This document shows positions 8,530 through 17,182 of a stretch of 64,000 nucleotides of DNA, piece after piece; position 1 is the stretch's first letter, and each line of letters begins with the position of its first letter. The position numbers and the translations under genes were made by a program. Under the pieces are notes generated by a model. That model searched no databases and was not told where the DNA came from. It worked only from the letters and a program-made list of their open reading frames with translations. The DNA comes from Streptomyces griseoruber (GTDB lineage: Bacteria > Actinomycetota > Actinomycetes > Streptomycetales > Streptomycetaceae). The stretch covers positions 124,001-188,000 of the forward strand of contig NZ_KQ948781.1 of the NCBI RefSeq assembly GCF_001514205.1, written 5' to 3'.

Positions 8530-8795
8530 CAACGGCCGCGGCTGTCTCGCGGCGTTGTCCTTCGAGGCCGTAGCGGGACATAGAGACCGTAGCGGGACAT
8601 AGGGGCGAGGCGGTCGCCGTCGGCGAGGTGTGGTCCAGGTCGGCGAGGTGGTCGGCCAGGGCCTGTCGGTTGGCGGGGGTGAGGGCGGCGTTGCGGCAGG
8701 CCAGGGGCTGGCAGTCGGAGACGACAGGTGTCTCGGCGGGGCCGGAGGGGGTACGGCACAGGGCACGCTCGGGCTGGTAGAACAGTTCAGCGGAT
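8530..8795 (-). pseudogene. C-terminal remnant of a large site-specific recombinase
   Basis: Minus-strand translation gives LFYQPERALCRTPSGPAETP, then DCQPLACRNAALTPANRQAL and RLEGQRRETAAA-like sequence, the tail seen on long actinobacterial tyrosine recombinases. It abuts another integrase fragment at about 8795, with a change of frame. A 15-bp unit containing GTAGCGGGACATAG is doubled at 8568-8601. No intact gene remains. Confidence 0.5.
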
Positions 8796-10108
8796 CCCCG
8801 AACACCCGCTGATACGTCAGCCGCTCCTGCTCATTCATCTCGCCCAGTGCCTGCACATGCCCCCGCCACGGCAGCTCCAGGGTGATCACCGCATACGAAT
8901 GGCGCAGCATCATGTGCGGCGTCGCCCGCAACTGGACCCCCTGTGCGTCACAGCGGGTGTTGGCGTCGGCGAAGACCTGCTTCCAGCCCGACATGCTCAT
9001 CGGCAGGGCGCCACTGGTACAGCCACACCATCACCGGCTCCCACCCACCATCAGGCGTCGCCACCAGCAGACGCCGCCGGTCCCACTTCCTGGAAGGGCT
9101 GCCCCGAAACTGTGATCGTGGACAGCCAGAGCATCGTCAGTTGCTCAGGTTCCTCCACAGGTGCCGCTCCTCCAGGGTCCCGAACCGCACGTCGCCGCGT
9201 TCCAGGCCGACGAGGATGGGCCAACAGTCCAACAGTCCAGTAGGGCCGTTGTTCTCGCGGACTCGCTCCGTGTCGATGGCGAGAGGCGGCTCGTCGTCGC
9301 GCTGGCCGGCAGCGAGAAATACCGCCGCGAGCTGCAGGGCTTCGAGCACCGTACGGGCGTTGACGACGCCCGACCCGGCAGACGGCATCTCCGGCAGCTC
9401 GAACACCGTCAGCGCCGACTGCTCGCACAACCGCAGGCCCGTGCGGACCATGCGGTCCACGTACGCCGCGTTCCGCGGCGCCCACCGGCCACGAAACGAC
9501 AGCCGAGGCAGCTCCCCTGCATCGAAGCCGCACTGCCCCACGTTCCGCCACACCCGGTACGCGCGGGCGGCAACCACTTCACCTCACACCGCGGCCCCGT
9601 GTGCGACGCCTCGGCCGGAACCTGTCGCACGGCTCCCCGCCCGGTGCCGCCGGCCCAGGGCGACCATGCGGCCGCGGCACGTTGTCGGATCGGGTTCGCC
9701 CGTACGAGGTCCTGCTCAATCGCCCACAGAGAGACCTGGTTGACCGTGGAGACCTCCCGGTCCCGGGTGCCGTCTTCGACACGCGGCCCGTGGTCGTCCC
9801 GCCGACGCCACCACTCGTACGCCGCGCGGTCATCCGCCGTCACATCCCTCCAACTGGATTCCTCGCGCAAACCACAAGAAGTCGAAGAACGTGCGCAGAT
9901 CACGAGCGTGGGCAGCCTGCGTGTTCCACGGAGACGACGCCAGCCACACCGCGAAGAGGAACGGCTGCCCCTCCGAGCCCAACGGTCACGGCTGACCGAC
10001 ATCCGCAACCTGATCGCCCGGATCGCCGAGGCGGAGCGGGGAGGCCGGCTGGGCGAAGTCGAGGGCCTCCAGGTCAGGTCCCTTCTGTGCACCGAGAACA
10101 GTCATCAT
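8795..10108 (-). pseudogene. decayed tyrosine-type integrase
   Basis: Starting from ATG at 10108, pieces of one integrase family appear in order but in different frames. They are MMTVLGAQKGPDLEALDF, then FAVWLASSPWNTQAAHARDL with RTFFDFLWFARG, then DVTADDRAAYEWWRRRDDHG to EASHTGPRCEVKWLPPA. These are followed by YRVWRNVGQCGFDAGELPRL to RTGLRLCEQSALTVFELP (with the catalytic Arg), then RRRLLVATPDGGWEPVMVWL, GWKQVFADANTRC and PHMMLRHSYAVITLE (HxxR-like box). The last His/Tyr segment is missing and the sequence breaks after RVFGDPLN. At least three frameshifts plus a foreign-looking insert at about 9140-9340 make it non-functional. Confidence 0.7.
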
Positions 10109-10484
10109 TGCAGCTCACACCACACGAGATCTGTGAGTCGATGCATTGATGGACTGGATGGTTCCCCGAGCTCCAGTTGCGAGCCATGGCTGTCAACCCT
10201 GACCACTGTCAGGCGAGACAGGGTTGTCAGCGGTTGTCCATGTGTGGTGTGTCGGTGACTGAGGCTTCGTCATAGCGATGAGGTGTGGAGTGGTCACCCT
10301 CGACGATGCCGTACGACGGCAACGACCGGTTCCTGCGCGTCGTGGTGCCACGAGGTGATATGAGCCGGGGTGTGCTGTTCCTGGGCAAACGGCGGCCTGG
10401 TTGCTCCTGCCGGATGGGCCGAGGCTGAGGTCATCGCCCAGCCGGCCAGGGCCCTACGCCCCGGCCCGATGAACAGGACCTCCT
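10109..10484. other. intergenic region before the amidohydrolase
   Basis: No gene is supported. The stretch holds a perfect 8-bp inverted repeat (10194-10226) and presumably the promoter of the amidohydrolase operon. Open frames through it have no recognisable product. Confidence 0.4.
10194..10226. promoter_or_regulatory. inverted repeat upstream of amidohydrolase operon
   Basis: CAACCCTG (10194-10201) and CAGGGTTG (10219-10226) are perfect 8-bp inverted arms with 17 bp between them, about 260 bp before the TTG start of the amidohydrolase. Possible operator; the regulator is not identified. Confidence 0.35.
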
Positions 10485-11879
10485 TTGACTTCCTCCGACA
10501 CCACCAGTCCGGCCGTGCTCGAACGGCTTCAGCAGCGGTCTGCCGATCCGAACCGGCGCATCCTGTTCACCGGGGCGACCATCGTCACCATGGACGCCGG
10601 TCTCGGTGTCCTGCACGGCGCCGACCTGCTCGTCGAGGGCGACACGATCACCGCGATCGGCACCGGCCTGGACCGGGACGGTGCGGTGGTCGTCGACGCG
10701 GCGGGCACGATCCTGACCCCGGGCTTCGTCGACACCCACCGTCACGCCTGGGAGACCCAGCTGCGCCGGATCATGCCGGACGTCGACGACCTCGGCGCCT
10801 ACGTGATGTCCACCCTCGCCGGCTACGCCACCGTCTACCGGCCGCACGACATGTACGTCGGCACGAAGCTGGCCGCGCTGACGGCGATCGACAGCGGCAT
10901 CACGACCATGCTCGACTTCTCCCACAACTCCCGTACCCCCGAGCACTCCGACGCCGCCGTCCAGGCGCTGATCGACACCGGTATCCGCGGGGTGCACGCC
11001 TCGATGGGCCCGCACTTCGGGGACTGGGACAAGCAGTGGCCCGGTGACCTGGCCCGCCTCAAGGACACCTACTTCGCCAGCGACGACCAGCTGCTGACTT
11101 TGCGTCTGGCCGCCCTGGCCACCGACGAAATCGCCGGACCCGCCCTGGCCTACGGACCCGAACTCGCCCGCACGGCGAAGGACCTGGGCATCGGGGTGAG
11201 CGTCGACGCCGTCTTCGGCGCCTCCTCCTCGACGGCCGTCCTGAACTGGGCGAAGCACGGTCTCCTCGGCCCGGACCTCACCCTCATCCACGCCACTGGC
11301 CTCACCCGGGCGGCGTGGAAGGCGATCGGGGCCAGCGGTACGACGATCGCTCTGGCCCCGACCTCGGACGCCCAGATCGGGCTGGAGACCGCGATCCCCG
11401 CGATCGACGAGGCCCTGGCCGTCGGCGTGCGGCCAGGGTTGAGCATCGATGTGGAGGTGGCGCTGGTCAGCGACATATTCACGCAGATGCGGGCCCTGCA
11501 CGCCATCCAGCGGATGCGCGCGGTCAACGCCGTCCACGGCACCGATGAACAACCGTCCCGGATCACCACCCACGACGTCCTGGACTTCGCCACCCTCCAG
11601 GGCGCCCGCACCAACGGCCTGGCAGACGTCACCGGCTCGCTCACCCCGGGCAAGAAGGCCGACCTGCTGGTCATCCAGGCCGAGGACCTCAACAACATGC
11701 CGCTCAACGACGCGGTGGGCACCGTCGTGCTCGGCTCCGACGCCCGCAACATCAGCGCCGTCCTCATCAACGGCACACCGCGCAAGTGGAACGGGCAGGT
11801 CCTCGACGTCGCCCTGCCCGCCCTGCGCGCCGAGGTCCACGCCTCCCGCGCATACGTGCTGAACACCCCAGCCGTCTGA
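10485..11879 (+). CDS. amidohydrolase (cytosine deaminase/chlorohydrolase-like)
   Basis: Metal-dependent hydrolase of 464 residues, TrzA/AtzB/SsnA-like. N-terminal composite-domain strands (ILFTGATIVTMDAG) lead to the HxH metal motif in DTHRHAWETQL near residue 85. Further barrel elements are DFSHNS, the IHATGL His near 267 and the APTSDAQIGL loop with the Asp. The C-terminal segment LTPGKKADLLVIQAEDLN closes the composite domain. The start is a TTG at 10485 with AGGACCTCC just upstream. It probably deaminates or dechlorinates a heterocycle or similar substrate. The next genes are an Atu4866-domain fusion and an MFS transporter in the same direction, suggesting uptake or export of the same compound. 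Confidence 0.85.
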   Translation: MTSSDTTSPAVLERLQQRSADPNRRILFTGATIVTMDAGLGVLHGADLLVEGDTITAIGTGLDRDGAVVVDAAGTILTPGFVDTHRHAWETQLRRIMPDVDDLGAYVMSTLAGYATVYRPHDMYVGTKLAALTAIDSGITTMLDFSHNSRTPEHSDAAVQALIDTGIRGVHASMGPHFGDWDKQWPGDLARLKDTYFASDDQLLTLRLAALATDEIAGPALAYGPELARTAKDLGIGVSVDAVFGASSSTAVLNWAKHGLLGPDLTLIHATGLTRAAWKAIGASGTTIALAPTSDAQIGLETAIPAIDEALAVGVRPGLSIDVEVALVSDIFTQMRALHAIQRMRAVNAVHGTDEQPSRITTHDVLDFATLQGARTNGLADVTGSLTPGKKADLLVIQAEDLNNMPLNDAVGTVVLGSDARNISAVLINGTPRKWNGQVLDVALPALRAEVHASRAYVLNTPAV

Positions 11880-11985
11880 CCCCGCCCCGACGGCCCGCCC
11901 GTCCTGCCGCCCGGCCCCGCACCCTCCGGACGGCAGGACGGGGCCCGCCTTCCCACCTCTCCTTGTGACCGAAGCAGGTACTGAC

Positions 11986-12708
11986 ATGTCCTTCGCCCCC
12001 TGGGTAAGCCCTCGTCGTAACGACAGCGTGCTGCGTGATCTGCGTATGCCGGAGAGCCGGCCGCTGCTGCTGACCGGCGGCACCGTCATCACCGGTGATC
12101 CGCTGCTGGGCGACTGGCAGAACGCCGACGTCCTGATCGGCGGCACGGTGATCGTGGGCATCGGCCCCGGTCTGCTGACCGCGGCCGGTGACGACGACAT
12201 GATCGTCATCGACTGTGCGGGCACCCTCGTCCTGCCCGCCGCCGCCGACTTCACCGCCCCGCACGCTGGCGCGACCCTCACCCCCGGCCGGAGCGCGGAC
12301 ATCGCCGTCCTGCGCCTGGCCGACACCCCCGGGACACCCGCCGGCGCGATACCGGCCCGCGGCACCCACCTCGACATCCTGCTCAACGCCGGACATGTCC
12401 GCCTCTACAACGGGCAGCCCTTGGACACCGCCGGCACCGCCGGGCCAGCTCCCGAAGGCGAGCCCGCCCACGACCCGGAGCACCCCTTCCTGGGGATGTG
12501 GGTCGACGACAACGACTTCGTACGCCAGGAACTGCTGCCCGACGGGCGCTACGACGAGGCCCGCGGGGACCGGCCCAGCGCCTACCAGGGCCGCTACTGG
12601 ATCACCGGCGACCGCATCGACTACCTCGACGACCTGGGCTTCTGGGCCTTCGGCGAATTCCAGGACGGCATCCTGCACCACGCCGGATACCGCTTCACCC
12701 GCCGCTGA
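11986..12708 (+). CDS. amidohydrolase composite-domain fragment fused to Atu4866 domain
   Basis: A 240-residue protein with an unusual build. Residues about 25-80 (LLLTGGTVITGDPLLGDWQN and following) match the N-terminal strands of amidohydrolases. The sequence then jumps straight to the C-terminal amidohydrolase segment (LTPGRSADIAVLRL, HVRLYNGQPL), so the whole metal-binding TIM barrel is absent. Residues about 165-240 form an Atu4866 domain (FLGMWVDDNDFVRQELLPDG, RYDEARGDRPSAYQGRYW). ATG 11986 is chosen (AGCAGG upstream); an in-frame GTG at 11965 is possible. It cannot be catalytic as an amidohydrolase; a binding or sensing role is conjecture. A stand-alone Atu4866 protein lies at 27653. 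Confidence 0.8.
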   Translation: MSFAPWVSPRRNDSVLRDLRMPESRPLLLTGGTVITGDPLLGDWQNADVLIGGTVIVGIGPGLLTAAGDDDMIVIDCAGTLVLPAAADFTAPHAGATLTPGRSADIAVLRLADTPGTPAGAIPARGTHLDILLNAGHVRLYNGQPLDTAGTAGPAPEGEPAHDPEHPFLGMWVDDNDFVRQELLPDGRYDEARGDRPSAYQGRYWITGDRIDYLDDLGFWAFGEFQDGILHHAGYRFTRR

Positions 12709-12788
12709 ACAACCCGCCCCCACGTTCCTCTCCCGGCCGATCGCGCCACCATGGTGCGATCGGCCGGCTCCATGCGCCCGGAGTCCTC

Positions 12789-12972
12789 ATGTCCCGCTCC
12801 GCCCTCTCCCCCCGGCACCAGGCCAAAGCCCGGCGACCGGACACATCCTCCGGCTGGGCCCCCACCGCGTCGACCATCACGCTGCTGACCGCGCTCGGAA
12901 TCCTGGTCGTCGGCCAGATGTACACCGTTCTGGCGCTGCTCAACCCCATGGCTCGCTCCCTGCACACCACAC
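12789..12972 (+). pseudogene. MFS transporter, 5' part, cut by the Tn3-family transposon
   Basis: ATG 12789 opens an MFS protein: a basic N-terminus, then the first membrane segment ITLLTALGILVVGQMYTVLA and LLNPMARSLHTT. The transposon end starts at 12973. Splicing base 12972 to 25565, which removes the element and one CACAC copy, continues in frame as PGQVTWTATAFGFAYAAG and on to the stop at 26610. This gives a 409-residue transporter. In the present sequence the 5' piece reads into the terminal repeat and stops at 13016. Confidence 0.93.
12968..12972. repeat. target site duplication, left copy (CACAC)
   Basis: CACAC directly precedes the left inverted repeat and is repeated at 25560-25564 directly after the right one. 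A 5-bp duplication is the hallmark of Tn3-family insertion. Confidence 0.93.
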
Positions 12973-13009
12973 GGGGTGCCGGTAAGAACGCTGTCACCAG
13001 CCGCAAACG
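12973..13009 (+). repeat. left terminal inverted repeat (37 bp)
   Basis: Starts GGGGTGCCGGTAAGAACG and is identical, base for base, to the complement of 25523-25559. The length and GGGG start are as in Tn3-family ends (usually about 38 bp). Confidence 0.95.
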
Positions 13010-13099
13010 GCGGTGATCTTGTGGAGGTGTCACCCGTGTGGGTGAGTCCGGGGTCGTACAGCTGCGCGGGGTGAAGCCCCGAGAGGACGATCGACGACT

Positions 13100-16000
13100 G
13101 TGGCCCGTACCTCTTTGGACTTGGACGACATGGTCGAGCACTGGACGCTGTTGAAGGACGAGCAGGGGCTTGCGTCCGGCAAGCGCGGTGCGACGCGACT
13201 GGGCTTCGCCGTGTTACTGAAGTTCTACACGCAGTACGGCCGGTTTCCCCGTGGCCGGTTCGAGCTGCCGGGCGAGGCGGTGGAGTTCGTCGCCCGGCAG
13301 GTACAGGTGCCCGCGTCCGACCTGGACGCGTATGAGTGGAGCGGTCGGACGGTCGAGTACCACCGTGCGCAGATCCGTGGGCACCTGGGCTTTCGTGAGT
13401 GCAGTGTCGCGGACGCGGACAAGCTGGCGGCCTGGCTCGCCGAGCACGTTGCGTGCAGGGAGCGGCGGCCGGAGCAGGTGCGGGTGGAGCTGCTGGCCCG
13501 TTGTCGTACGGAGTGCATTGAGCCTCCCACCCCGGGGCGGTGTGATCGGATCGTGGGGGCGGCGCTGCGGGTCGCCGAGGAGATGTTGACGGCGCGGATC
13601 TCGGCACGGATCACGGTGGAGAGCATCGAGCGGATCGTGGCCCTGGTCGCCGGCGCCGACCAGGAGGACGACGCCGAACCCGGTGACGCCGGTGCTGGTG
13701 AGGGCGAGGACGGTGTGCCGGCCCTGGGGAAGATCAAGGAAGCGCCGGGCAACGTCAGCCTGGAGACGATGCTCACCGAGATCGACAAGCTGCTGGCGGT
13801 CCGCGCGATCGGGCTTCCGCCGGATCTGTTCGCCGAGGTCGCGCCGAAGGTGGTGGCCGGATGGCGGGCGCGGGCCGCAGTGGAGTCGCCCTCCCATCTG
13901 CGCACGCACCCGCTGCCGTTGCGGGTGACGCTGCTGGCCGCGCTGCTGCACGAGCGGGAGCGGGAGATCACGGACACGCTGGTGGAGCTGCTGATCTCCA
14001 CGGTGCACCGGATCGGTGCGCGTGCGGAGAAGAAGGTCACCGAGCAGCTGGTCAACGCGTTCAAGAAGGTGTCGGGCAGGGAGAACATCCTCTTCAAGCT
14101 CGCCGAGGCGTCGATCGGCGAGCCGGAGGGCACGGTCCGCGAGGTCGTCTACCCGGCCGTGTCGGGCGGTGAGCAGACGCTGCGGGAGCTGGTGCACGAG
14201 TTCAAGACCCGTGGCCCGGTCTACCGGCGCACGGTGCAGACCACGTTGAAGGCGTCGTACACCAACCACTACCGGCGCGGGCTGATCAAGCTGCTGGACG
14301 TGCTGGAGTTCCGCTCGTCCAACCATACCCACCGGCCCGTGATCGAGGCCCTGGCGTTGGTGGCCCGGTACGCGGCGGCGGGCAACACCACGTACTACCC
14401 GCTGGGTCAGACGGTGCCGGTGCACAAGGCGATGGGCGGGGACTGGGCCGAGGTCGTCCACCGCACCGACAAGCGCGGCCGGCGCCGGGTCGTGCGCATG
14501 GTCTACGAGGTTGTCGCCTTCCAGGCCCTGCGCGACCAGCTCAAGTGCAAGGAGATCTGGGTCGTCGGCGCCGACAAGTGGCGCAACCCTGATGAGGACC
14601 TGCCCCAGGACTTCGCCGAGCGGCGCGAGGAGAATTACCGCGAACTGCGCAAGCCCCTGGATGCCGCCGTCTTCGTCGACGAGCTGCGCGAGCAGATGAC
14701 CACCGAGCTGACGCTGCTGAACGACCGGATGCCCAAGCTGAGCTGGCTGGACATCGCTGAGCGGAAGTCCGGGGCGATCCGGCTCACCCCGGCCGAGGCC
14801 CAGCCCGAGCCGCGCAACCTGCGCAGGATCAAGAACGAGGTACAGCGCCGGTGGGGCGTCGTGCCGCTCATCGACATGCTCAAGGAAGCGGTGCTGCGCA
14901 CCGGCTGCCTGGACGCCGTCACCTCCGTCTCCGGCGGCGGCACCCTCTCGGCGGAGATCCTGGCCGAACGCTTGCTCCTGGTGATCTACGCCTACGGTAC
15001 GAACACCGGGATCAAGGCCGTCGCCTCCGGCGGCCACGGCCACACCGAGGACGAACTGCGCTACGTCCGCCGCCGCTACCTCTCGGCGGAGGCCGCCCGC
15101 GCCATCGCCGTGAACATAGCGAACGCCACCTTCGCCGCCCGCAGCACCGAGTTGTGGGGCCAAGGCTCGACCGCGGTCGCCTCCGACTCCACCCATGTGC
15201 GCGCCTACGACCAGAACCTGTTCACCGAGTGGCACTCGCGCTACGGCGGGCGCGGGGTGCTCATCTACTGGCACGTGGAGAAGAAGTCCCTGGCCATCCA
15301 CTCCCAGCTCATCAACTGCACCGCCTCTGAGGTCGCCGCGATGGTCGAGGGCGCGATGCGGCACGGCACCACCATGGACGTCGAGGCCAACTACACCGAC
15401 AGCCATGGCCAGTCGGAAATCGGGTTCGGCATCACGAGGCTGCTGAACTTCGACCTGCTGCCCAGGATCAAGCGGATCAACAGGGCGAAGCTGTACCGGC
15501 CGGCGGCCGGCGAGACGGACGCCTACCCGCGGCTCGCCCCTGCGCTGACCCGCCCGATCCGCTGGGAACTCATCGCACAGCAGTACGACCAGATGATCAA
15601 GTACGCGACCGCGATCCGTACGCGGACCGCGTCGACCGAGGCGATCCTGCGCCGCTTCACCCGCAACGCCTCACACCCCACCTACGCGGCGATGCTGGAA
15701 GTCGGCCGCGCGCAGAAGACCATCTTCGTCGCCCGTTACCTGCGACTGCGCGATCTTCAGCGGGAGATTGAGGAGGGCCTGAACGTGATGGAGTCGTCAA
15801 ATGGTGCCAACTCCGTGATCGCCTACGGCAAGGGCGGAGAGATCGCCTCGAACCGGCGCGACGAGCAGGAAATGTTCGTCCTGTGCTTGCGCATCCTGCA
15901 ATCCGCCCTGGTCTACGTGAACACGTTGATGCTCCAGGACGTCCTCGACGAACCGGAATGGTCTGACTTCCTCACCGCCGCCGACCTGCGCGGACTGACC

Positions 16001-16126
16001 CCGCTCTTCTGGTCCCACGTCCGGCCGTACGGTGAGGTGAACCTGGATATGGACACCCGCCTCAACCTCGCCGCGGCGACCGTGCCCGGTCCCCGGGCCG
16101 CCCGGTCCACCGTGGAGAACGCGTGA
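13100..16126 (+). CDS. tnpA: Tn3-family transposase TnpA
   Basis: A 1008-residue replicative DDE transposase, normal length for Tn3. The N-terminal DNA-binding region begins MARTSLDLDDMVEHWTLL (GTG start at 13100). The catalytic core includes Asp 696 in SDSTHVRAYDQNLFTEWHSR and Asp 767 in TDSHGQSEIGF. The region with the expected Glu follows SSNGANSVIAYGKGGEIASN, and the protein ends with the family tail LTPLFWSHVRPYGEVNLDMD. No frameshift or stop is seen, so it could be active. It lies 90 bp inside the left inverted repeat, reading inward. A small inverted repeat (TCACCCGTGTGGGTGA) sits between the end and the gene. Confidence 0.97.
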   Translation: MARTSLDLDDMVEHWTLLKDEQGLASGKRGATRLGFAVLLKFYTQYGRFPRGRFELPGEAVEFVARQVQVPASDLDAYEWSGRTVEYHRAQIRGHLGFRECSVADADKLAAWLAEHVACRERRPEQVRVELLARCRTECIEPPTPGRCDRIVGAALRVAEEMLTARISARITVESIERIVALVAGADQEDDAEPGDAGAGEGEDGVPALGKIKEAPGNVSLETMLTEIDKLLAVRAIGLPPDLFAEVAPKVVAGWRARAAVESPSHLRTHPLPLRVTLLAALLHEREREITDTLVELLISTVHRIGARAEKKVTEQLVNAFKKVSGRENILFKLAEASIGEPEGTVREVVYPAVSGGEQTLRELVHEFKTRGPVYRRTVQTTLKASYTNHYRRGLIKLLDVLEFRSSNHTHRPVIEALALVARYAAAGNTTYYPLGQTVPVHKAMGGDWAEVVHRTDKRGRRRVVRMVYEVVAFQALRDQLKCKEIWVVGADKWRNPDEDLPQDFAERREENYRELRKPLDAAVFVDELREQMTTELTLLNDRMPKLSWLDIAERKSGAIRLTPAEAQPEPRNLRRIKNEVQRRWGVVPLIDMLKEAVLRTGCLDAVTSVSGGGTLSAEILAERLLLVIYAYGTNTGIKAVASGGHGHTEDELRYVRRRYLSAEAARAIAVNIANATFAARSTELWGQGSTAVASDSTHVRAYDQNLFTEWHSRYGGRGVLIYWHVEKKSLAIHSQLINCTASEVAAMVEGAMRHGTTMDVEANYTDSHGQSEIGFGITRLLNFDLLPRIKRINRAKLYRPAAGETDAYPRLAPALTRPIRWELIAQQYDQMIKYATAIRTRTASTEAILRRFTRNASHPTYAAMLEVGRAQKTIFVARYLRLRDLQREIEEGLNVMESSNGANSVIAYGKGGEIASNRRDEQEMFVLCLRILQSALVYVNTLMLQDVLDEPEWSDFLTAADLRGLTPLFWSHVRPYGEVNLDMDTRLNLAAATVPGPRAARSTVENA

Positions 16127-16193
16127 ACCCGCGCCGGTAAGCGAGCCTTCCGTCCACGTGCTCGCGAGGCGCTGTGGGTGGGGTGTGACGGGC

Positions 16194-17018
16194 TCAGGCC
16201 AGTTGCTCGGTCATCGACCGGAGCAGGACGAGCTTGTCCTCGTCAGGAGTGTCGGGGGCGGGGTGGAAGGCGACGAGCATCATGCCGTCGGTCCCGGTGA
16301 TGTGGAGTTTCTCCCGGCTGAGGGTGATGTCCCCGATCTGCGGATGTTGGAAGCACACGGTCGCGTTGCCACGGGGACGTACGTCGTGCCGGGCCCAGAG
16401 CTTTTGGAAGAGCGGGCTGGCGAGGGAGAGTTCCCCGACGAGTTCGATGCAGCGCGGGTCGTCTGTGTCTGTGCCGACTGCCTCGCGGAAGCCGGCCAGC
16501 AGCGCTGCCGCGGCCCCCTCCCAGTCGGAGAACAGGCTCTGTTCGCCGGGGTCGAGGAAGACATCCCGCAGCCGGTTGCCGCCCGTCACCAGACGTGGGG
16601 AGAGGGCGGTGGCGAGCGGGTTGGCGGCGAGGACGTCGAGGTGGCGTCCCTCGATGAAGGCGGGAACGGGCAGCAGTGACAGAAAGTGCGCTGTGCTGGG
16701 CGGAACCGTTTCCCGTCGCCGGCGCCGGGCACGGCGAGGACGGTCGGCGGCCAGGCTGAACAGATAGGACCTGGTGTCGTCATCGAGGCGCAGGACACCA
16801 GTGAGGGACTCAAGGACCTGCAGGGAGGGGCGGCGGTCCCGGCCGCGTTCCAGGCGCAGGTAGTAGTCGGCGCTGATGCCGGCCAGCATGGCCACTTCCT
16901 CACGCCGCAGGCCCGGTACCCGGCGCACGCCCACGACGGGGATGCCTGCTTCCTCCGGGGTGACGAGCTCGCGCCGAGCTCGCAGAAATTCTCCCAGCAG
17001 GTTCGGCTGTTCACTCAT
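16194..17018 (-). CDS. XRE-family regulator with MmyB-like domain (pair 2, in transposon)
   Basis: A 274-residue regulator. HTH: VPGLRREEVAMLAGISADYY then RLERGRD (about 32-56). MmyB-like domain: HLDVLAANPLATALSP, FLDPGEQSLFSDWE, FQHPQIGDITLSREKL and the C-terminal DEDKLVLLRSMTEQ. ATG at 17018. Divergent from the reductase at 17183; the gap holds the same GGGGGTCC-N19-CAGGGA element as pair 1, at the same distance from the regulator start. It ends 68 bp after the convergent transposase stop. Confidence 0.88.
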   Translation of the reverse strand: MSEQPNLLGEFLRARRELVTPEEAGIPVVGVRRVPGLRREEVAMLAGISADYYLRLERGRDRRPSLQVLESLTGVLRLDDDTRSYLFSLAADRPRRARRRRRETVPPSTAHFLSLLPVPAFIEGRHLDVLAANPLATALSPRLVTGGNRLRDVFLDPGEQSLFSDWEGAAAALLAGFREAVGTDTDDPRCIELVGELSLASPLFQKLWARHDVRPRGNATVCFQHPQIGDITLSREKLHITGTDGMMLVAFHPAPDTPDEDKLVLLRSMTEQLA

Positions 17019-17051
17019 GCCTTCACGCTATGCCGCCTCCGGCTCGCGTGA

Positions 17052-17086
17052 GGGGGTCCTGCCACTCCCCTGGATGCCCAGGGATC
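17052..17086. promoter_or_regulatory. operator candidate of MmyB/reductase pair 2
   Basis: GGGGGTCC (17052-17059), 19 bp, then CAGGGA (17079-17084), starting 34 bp upstream of the regulator ATG. Same blocks and spacing as at 4875-4907. Little else in the two intergenic regions is alike, so the match is probably functional. Confidence 0.55.
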
Positions 17087-17182
17087 TGGCTCGGCACGCC
17101 GGCCGGCGCAAGGATCAAAGCATCACGATCTTCCGGCTGCCGCCAGGCAGGCCACGAACCCTTGGAAGTGAGGGCGGGCGCA

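Noticed and set aside
6704..8581. 625-codon minus-strand open frame across the aldo/keto reductase and quinone oxidoreductase genes
   Set aside because: Antisense shadow; Gly/Val/Arg-rich with no domain.
8530..12972. Inclusion of the integrase debris and amidohydrolase genes in the Tn3-family transposon
   Set aside because: The left inverted repeat and CACAC at 12968-13009 place the element boundary inside the MFS gene, to the right of these genes.
13214..15406. 730-codon open frame antisense to the Tn3 transposase
   Set aside because: High-GC antisense artefact; no motif, and the plus-strand transposase is complete.
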